From Pseudomonadota bacterium (lineage in GTDB: Bacteria > Pseudomonadota > Gammaproteobacteria > Halothiobacillales > Halothiobacillaceae), in contig JAJYPA010000331.1 of NCBI GenBank assembly GCA_021795795.1, positions 1-8,743 on the forward strand: a stretch of DNA of 8,743 bases. Direction: 5' to 3'. Positions 7,661-8,743 of the stretch are shown in pieces. Numbering within the stretch: the stretch's first letter is position 1; every line of letters begins with the position of its first letter. Made by a program: the position numbers and the translations under genes. The notes under the pieces were generated by a model. That model searched no databases and was not told the DNA's origin. It saw only the letters and a program-made list of their open reading frames with translations.

Positions 7661-7675
7661 GCTTCGGCGTTGGGC
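7598..7675 (+). other. Candidate integron attC recombination site
   Basis: A 78-nt segment bounded by ACCCAAC (7598-7604, fits RYYYAAC) and GTTGGGC (7669-7675, fits GTTRRRY), with CCCAAC and GTTGGG exactly complementary. Inside, GCTCCAGTCGGC on the left and GCGGCTAAGC on the right are partly complementary, in the place of the L boxes. The right copy read in reverse (GCTTAGCCGC) resembles the GTTAAGCCGC of classical aadA-type attC sites. The centre folds as GCAGC-TTC-GCTGC. The site overlaps the 3' end of the upstream gene and ends 52 bases before the next start codon, the usual place for attC in a cassette array. Length is within the known attC range. It is judged by eye only, and no integrase is present in the window. 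Confidence 0.5.
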
Positions 7676-7727
7676 GTCTGGAATAATACCAAGGGTCTTA
7701 AACGAAATCATCGAAAGGAGCGATCCA

Positions 7728-8075
7728 ATGATATACAAGGGTAGCTGCCACTGTGGGCAGGTTGCGTTCGAAGCCGAAGGAAATCTAGAGAAAGTTATGG
7801 AGTGCAATTGCTCAATCTGTAGCAAGCGCGGTTCACTTCACTGGTTTATTGCCCGCGAGAATTTTCGTTTGCTCACCCCTGAGGACGGCATGAGCACTTA
7901 CACATTCAACCAGCACACTATCAAACATCGCTACTGCCCCGCGTGTGGTTGCGCGCCATATAGTGAAGGTATCGCGCCTTCTGGTAACTACATGATTGCA
8001 ATCAACGCCCGCTGCCTGGATGGAGTCGACTTGTCACCCATCAATGTGGGGTATTTTGATGGGCGCAGCCTATAA
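7728..8075 (+). CDS. GFA/Mss4-like zinc-binding protein
   Basis: A 115-residue protein of the GFA family (glutathione-dependent formaldehyde-activating enzyme and relatives, Mss4-like fold). It shows the family's cysteine pattern: GSCHCGQV (C7, C9), ECNCSICSKRG (C26, C28, C31) and RYCPACGCAPYSEG (C70, C73, C75), which would bind one or two zinc ions. The length is normal for the family. Most members have no established substrate, so a role in formaldehyde-glutathione chemistry should not be assumed even if the host is a methylotroph. ATG 7728 is chosen because AAAGGAG (7714-7720) lies 7 bases upstream and the conserved domain starts directly; the frame stays open further upstream, but that stretch crosses the attC-like site and the preceding gene. 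It is in the same orientation as the amidotransferase-like gene and may be a cassette gene. Confidence 0.88.
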   Translation: MIYKGSCHCGQVAFEAEGNLEKVMECNCSICSKRGSLHWFIARENFRLLTPEDGMSTYTFNQHTIKHRYCPACGCAPYSEGIAPSGNYMIAINARCLDGVDLSPINVGYFDGRSL

Positions 8076-8406
8076 GCATCCGGCGTCCAGTTTGGCGCTC
8101 GGTGTATGTGCCTCAAGCAGCCACCTTTAACAGGCGATGGTCGTTCCCAGACACCCTTCAAGGGTTGCAAAACTCTACAGCCTGCTTGGTTTTTCAGGCA
8201 GCACGTTTATGAATCGCATCGATTTTGACGGAGGATATTGTTCAAGCGAACTAAGCATCCCTGTGCGTTGTGCGAGTCTATACCCCACTTTTATTTTATG
8301 GGCCGCTGTACCGGCAGCACGTAGGGGAAGAGAATCCGGAAGAGCGATCAATGAGTTTTCTGGAACAAATAAAATCGGGTGATTCGTCTGGAACCCCCGT
8401 GGAATA
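8076..8406. other. Gene-free interval with short repeats and decayed cassette-like sequence
   Basis: No convincing gene is seen here on either strand. Two exact short direct repeats occur: TAAGCATCC (8073-8081 and 8252-8260) and GGCAGCACGT (8197-8206 and 8313-8322), the latter each time at the end of a small hairpin. A 13-bp palindrome, ACCCTTCAAGGGT, lies at 8153-8165. The segment from about 8125 to 8273 loosely resembles the attC-like site at 7598-7675. The last bases before 8407 would be the original chromosome downstream of the tRNA-Asn gene. Confidence 0.5.
8125..8273 (+). other. Possible degenerate second attC-like site
   Basis: CTTTAAC (8125-8131) followed by AGG mirrors ACCCAAC followed by AGG at 7598. 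CTAAGCATCC, shortly followed by GCGTTGTGC (to 8273), mirrors CTAAGCTTC, shortly followed by GCGTTGGGC (to 7675). The order and position just after the GFA gene fit a cassette attC. However, both outer boxes deviate from consensus (C at the R position; GTTGTGC) and 149 nt is slightly longer than usual, so it may be decayed or coincidental. Confidence 0.22.
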
Positions 8407-8453
8407 TGGCTCCCCGACCTGGACTCGAACCAGGGGCCTGCGGATTAACAGTC
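8407..8453 (-). pseudogene. 3' half of tRNA-Asn(GTT), attachment-site copy
   Basis: Read on the minus strand, these 47 bases are the 3' part of a tRNA-Asn. They start just before the anticodon loop (CTGTTAA, anticodon GTT) and include the 3' anticodon strand TCCGC, a variable loop, a perfect T arm (CCTGG-TTCGAGT-CCAGG), the 3' acceptor strand TCGGGGA, discriminator G and an encoded CCA. Beyond 8453 the similarity stops; no matching acceptor strand TCCCCGA, D arm or 5' anticodon strand follows, so no functional tRNA can form. A 3' half ending exactly at CCA is the usual duplicated sequence left when an integrative element inserts into a tRNA gene. From the orientation, the element lies at higher coordinates and the intact tRNA-Asn should sit at its far end. 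Confidence 0.8.
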
Positions 8454-8504
8454 GTAATCGCAAGCCTTTATTGGCGCGGCTTTCGGAGCTGTTACCAATT
8501 AAAT

Positions 8505-8557
8505 CATCCGGTTAGCTATACCGTGTGTTGTGTGATTATACCGCTATTTACCGGATG
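8505..8557. repeat. 8-bp inverted repeat near the element end
   Basis: CATCCGGT (8505-8512) and ACCGGATG (8550-8557) are exact reverse complements 37 bases apart. Between and beside them TATACCG occurs twice (8517-8523 and 8537-8543), exactly 20 bases apart. The position just inside the attachment-site copy suits protein-binding sites used in integration or excision, but the function is unproven. Confidence 0.4.
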
Positions 8558-8560
8558 TGG

Positions 8561-8580
8561 TGCAGCAAATTTGCAGCAAA
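8561..8580 (+). repeat. Tandem TGCAGCAAA repeats, 11-bp period
   Basis: TGCAGCAAA occurs at 8561-8569 and again at 8572-8580, one helical turn apart. Such phased repeats upstream of an excisionase-like gene and near an att site could be binding sites for the excisionase or arm-type integrase sites. Only two copies are visible. Confidence 0.4.
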
Positions 8581-8645
8581 AAATAAAGAGAAATTCAGAC
8601 AGCGGTAGCTATACGTAACTCCACATAACCCACTGGAGCTACAAC

Positions 8646-8743
8646 ATGGAAAAACTATTAACTCCTCAAGCGCTCGGCGTCATGCTCAGTATGTCTGTTC
8701 AGACTGTCTATAACCGGAGGGCCCAAGGGCTATCATTGCCGCC
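8646..8743 (+). CDS. AlpA/excisionase-like helix-turn-helix protein, 3' end outside window
   Basis: The first 32 codons of a gene cut by the window edge. The start MEKLLTPQALGVMLSMSV, followed by TVYNRRAQG and LP, has the layout of the small winged or MerR-type helix-turn-helix domain (HTH_17 type) found in AlpA regulators and excisionases: a 'LLTP..LG..L..S..TVY' first helix-turn-helix and a basic recognition segment ending in G-x-x-L-P. GGAG at 8635-8638 lies 7 bases before ATG 8646. It could pair with CTCC at 8619-8622, a weak 4-bp stem. Its place directly inside the tRNA-Asn attachment-site copy supports a role in excision or in regulation of the mobile element. It is too short to decide between regulator and directionality factor. 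Confidence 0.65.
   Translation, partial: MEKLLTPQALGVMLSMSVQTVYNRRAQGLSLP

Larger units (their letters stand above)
8407..8743. mobile_element. One end of a putative integrative element at tRNA-Asn (continues beyond window)
   Basis: The tRNA-Asn 3' fragment marks one attachment site. The sequence to its right holds short direct and inverted repeats and then a helix-turn-helix gene of the AlpA/excisionase type, as found in genomic islands, prophages and integrative conjugative elements. The integrase and the other att site are not in the window, so type and size cannot be stated. Confidence 0.5.

Noticed and set aside
7479..7727. Upstream extension of the GFA gene to a start at 7479
   Set aside because: The extra 83 residues overlap the preceding gene and the attC-like site in another frame and have no domain. 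ATG 7728 has a strong ribosome binding site and starts right at the conserved domain.
8137..8382. Open frame of 81 codons between the GFA gene and the tRNA fragment
   Set aside because: No ribosome binding site or recognisable domain, and the composition of the translation looks random. The region is better explained as repeats and decayed sequence.
8364..8400. Rho-independent terminator downstream of the tRNA fragment on the minus strand (GGGT...ACCC followed by GATTTTATTT)
   Set aside because: The stem is only about 4 bp with a long loop, and the T-run is interrupted. It could be a remnant of the original tRNA terminator but is too weak to call.
8407..8515. A complete or intron-containing tRNA using a D-arm-like stretch (TTTAATTGGTAACAGC on the minus strand)
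   Set aside because: The would-be acceptor strand CCGGATG does not pair with TCGGGGA, and no 5' anticodon strand matches TCCGC. The resemblance is limited to the AATTGGTAA stretch.

Overview
The window looks like a proteobacterial chromosome segment of moderate GC, probably a gamma- or betaproteobacterium. The linked set fructokinase, sucrose-phosphate synthase (SPS), sucrose-phosphate phosphatase (SPP) and amylosucrase is best known to me from methanotrophs and other methylotrophs, where sucrose serves as osmolyte and as a link to glycogen. The host assignment is an inference from gene content; no taxonomic marker gene is present.

Left two thirds (1-5862, all on the minus strand): a compact operon read in the order fruK, sps, spp, ams. 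Neighbouring genes overlap or are separated by only 6 bases. SPS joins a nucleotide sugar to fructose-6-phosphate, SPP removes the phosphate to give sucrose, amylosucrase moves the glucosyl unit onto an alpha-glucan and frees fructose, and fructokinase returns the fructose as fructose-6-phosphate. The four genes therefore encode a closed sucrose/glucan cycle. Amylosucrase runs off the left edge close to its expected C-terminus. The C-terminal HAD domain of SPS has lost its catalytic aspartates, so the separate SPP must be the working phosphatase.

Middle (5863-6907): a divergent control region with a 14-bp perfect palindrome next to a candidate minus-strand promoter, followed by a short MscS-family channel gene on the plus strand.

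Right third (6908-8743): accessory DNA. Two plus-strand genes, a stand-alone CTP-synthase-type glutamine amidotransferase lacking the His/Glu dyad and a GFA-family zinc protein, are separated by a 78-nt element (7598-7675) with the layout of an integron attC site. A second, degenerate attC-like segment may follow the GFA gene. No integron integrase is visible, so this may be a small cassette remnant. At 8407-8453 lies a 47-nt copy of only the 3' half of a tRNA-Asn gene. Beyond it are short repeats and the start of an AlpA/excisionase-like helix-turn-helix gene. This is the expected form of one end of an integrative element inserted in tRNA-Asn, with the element extending rightward out of the window. 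The most unusual feature of the window is this pairing of a cassette-like remnant with a tRNA attachment scar.
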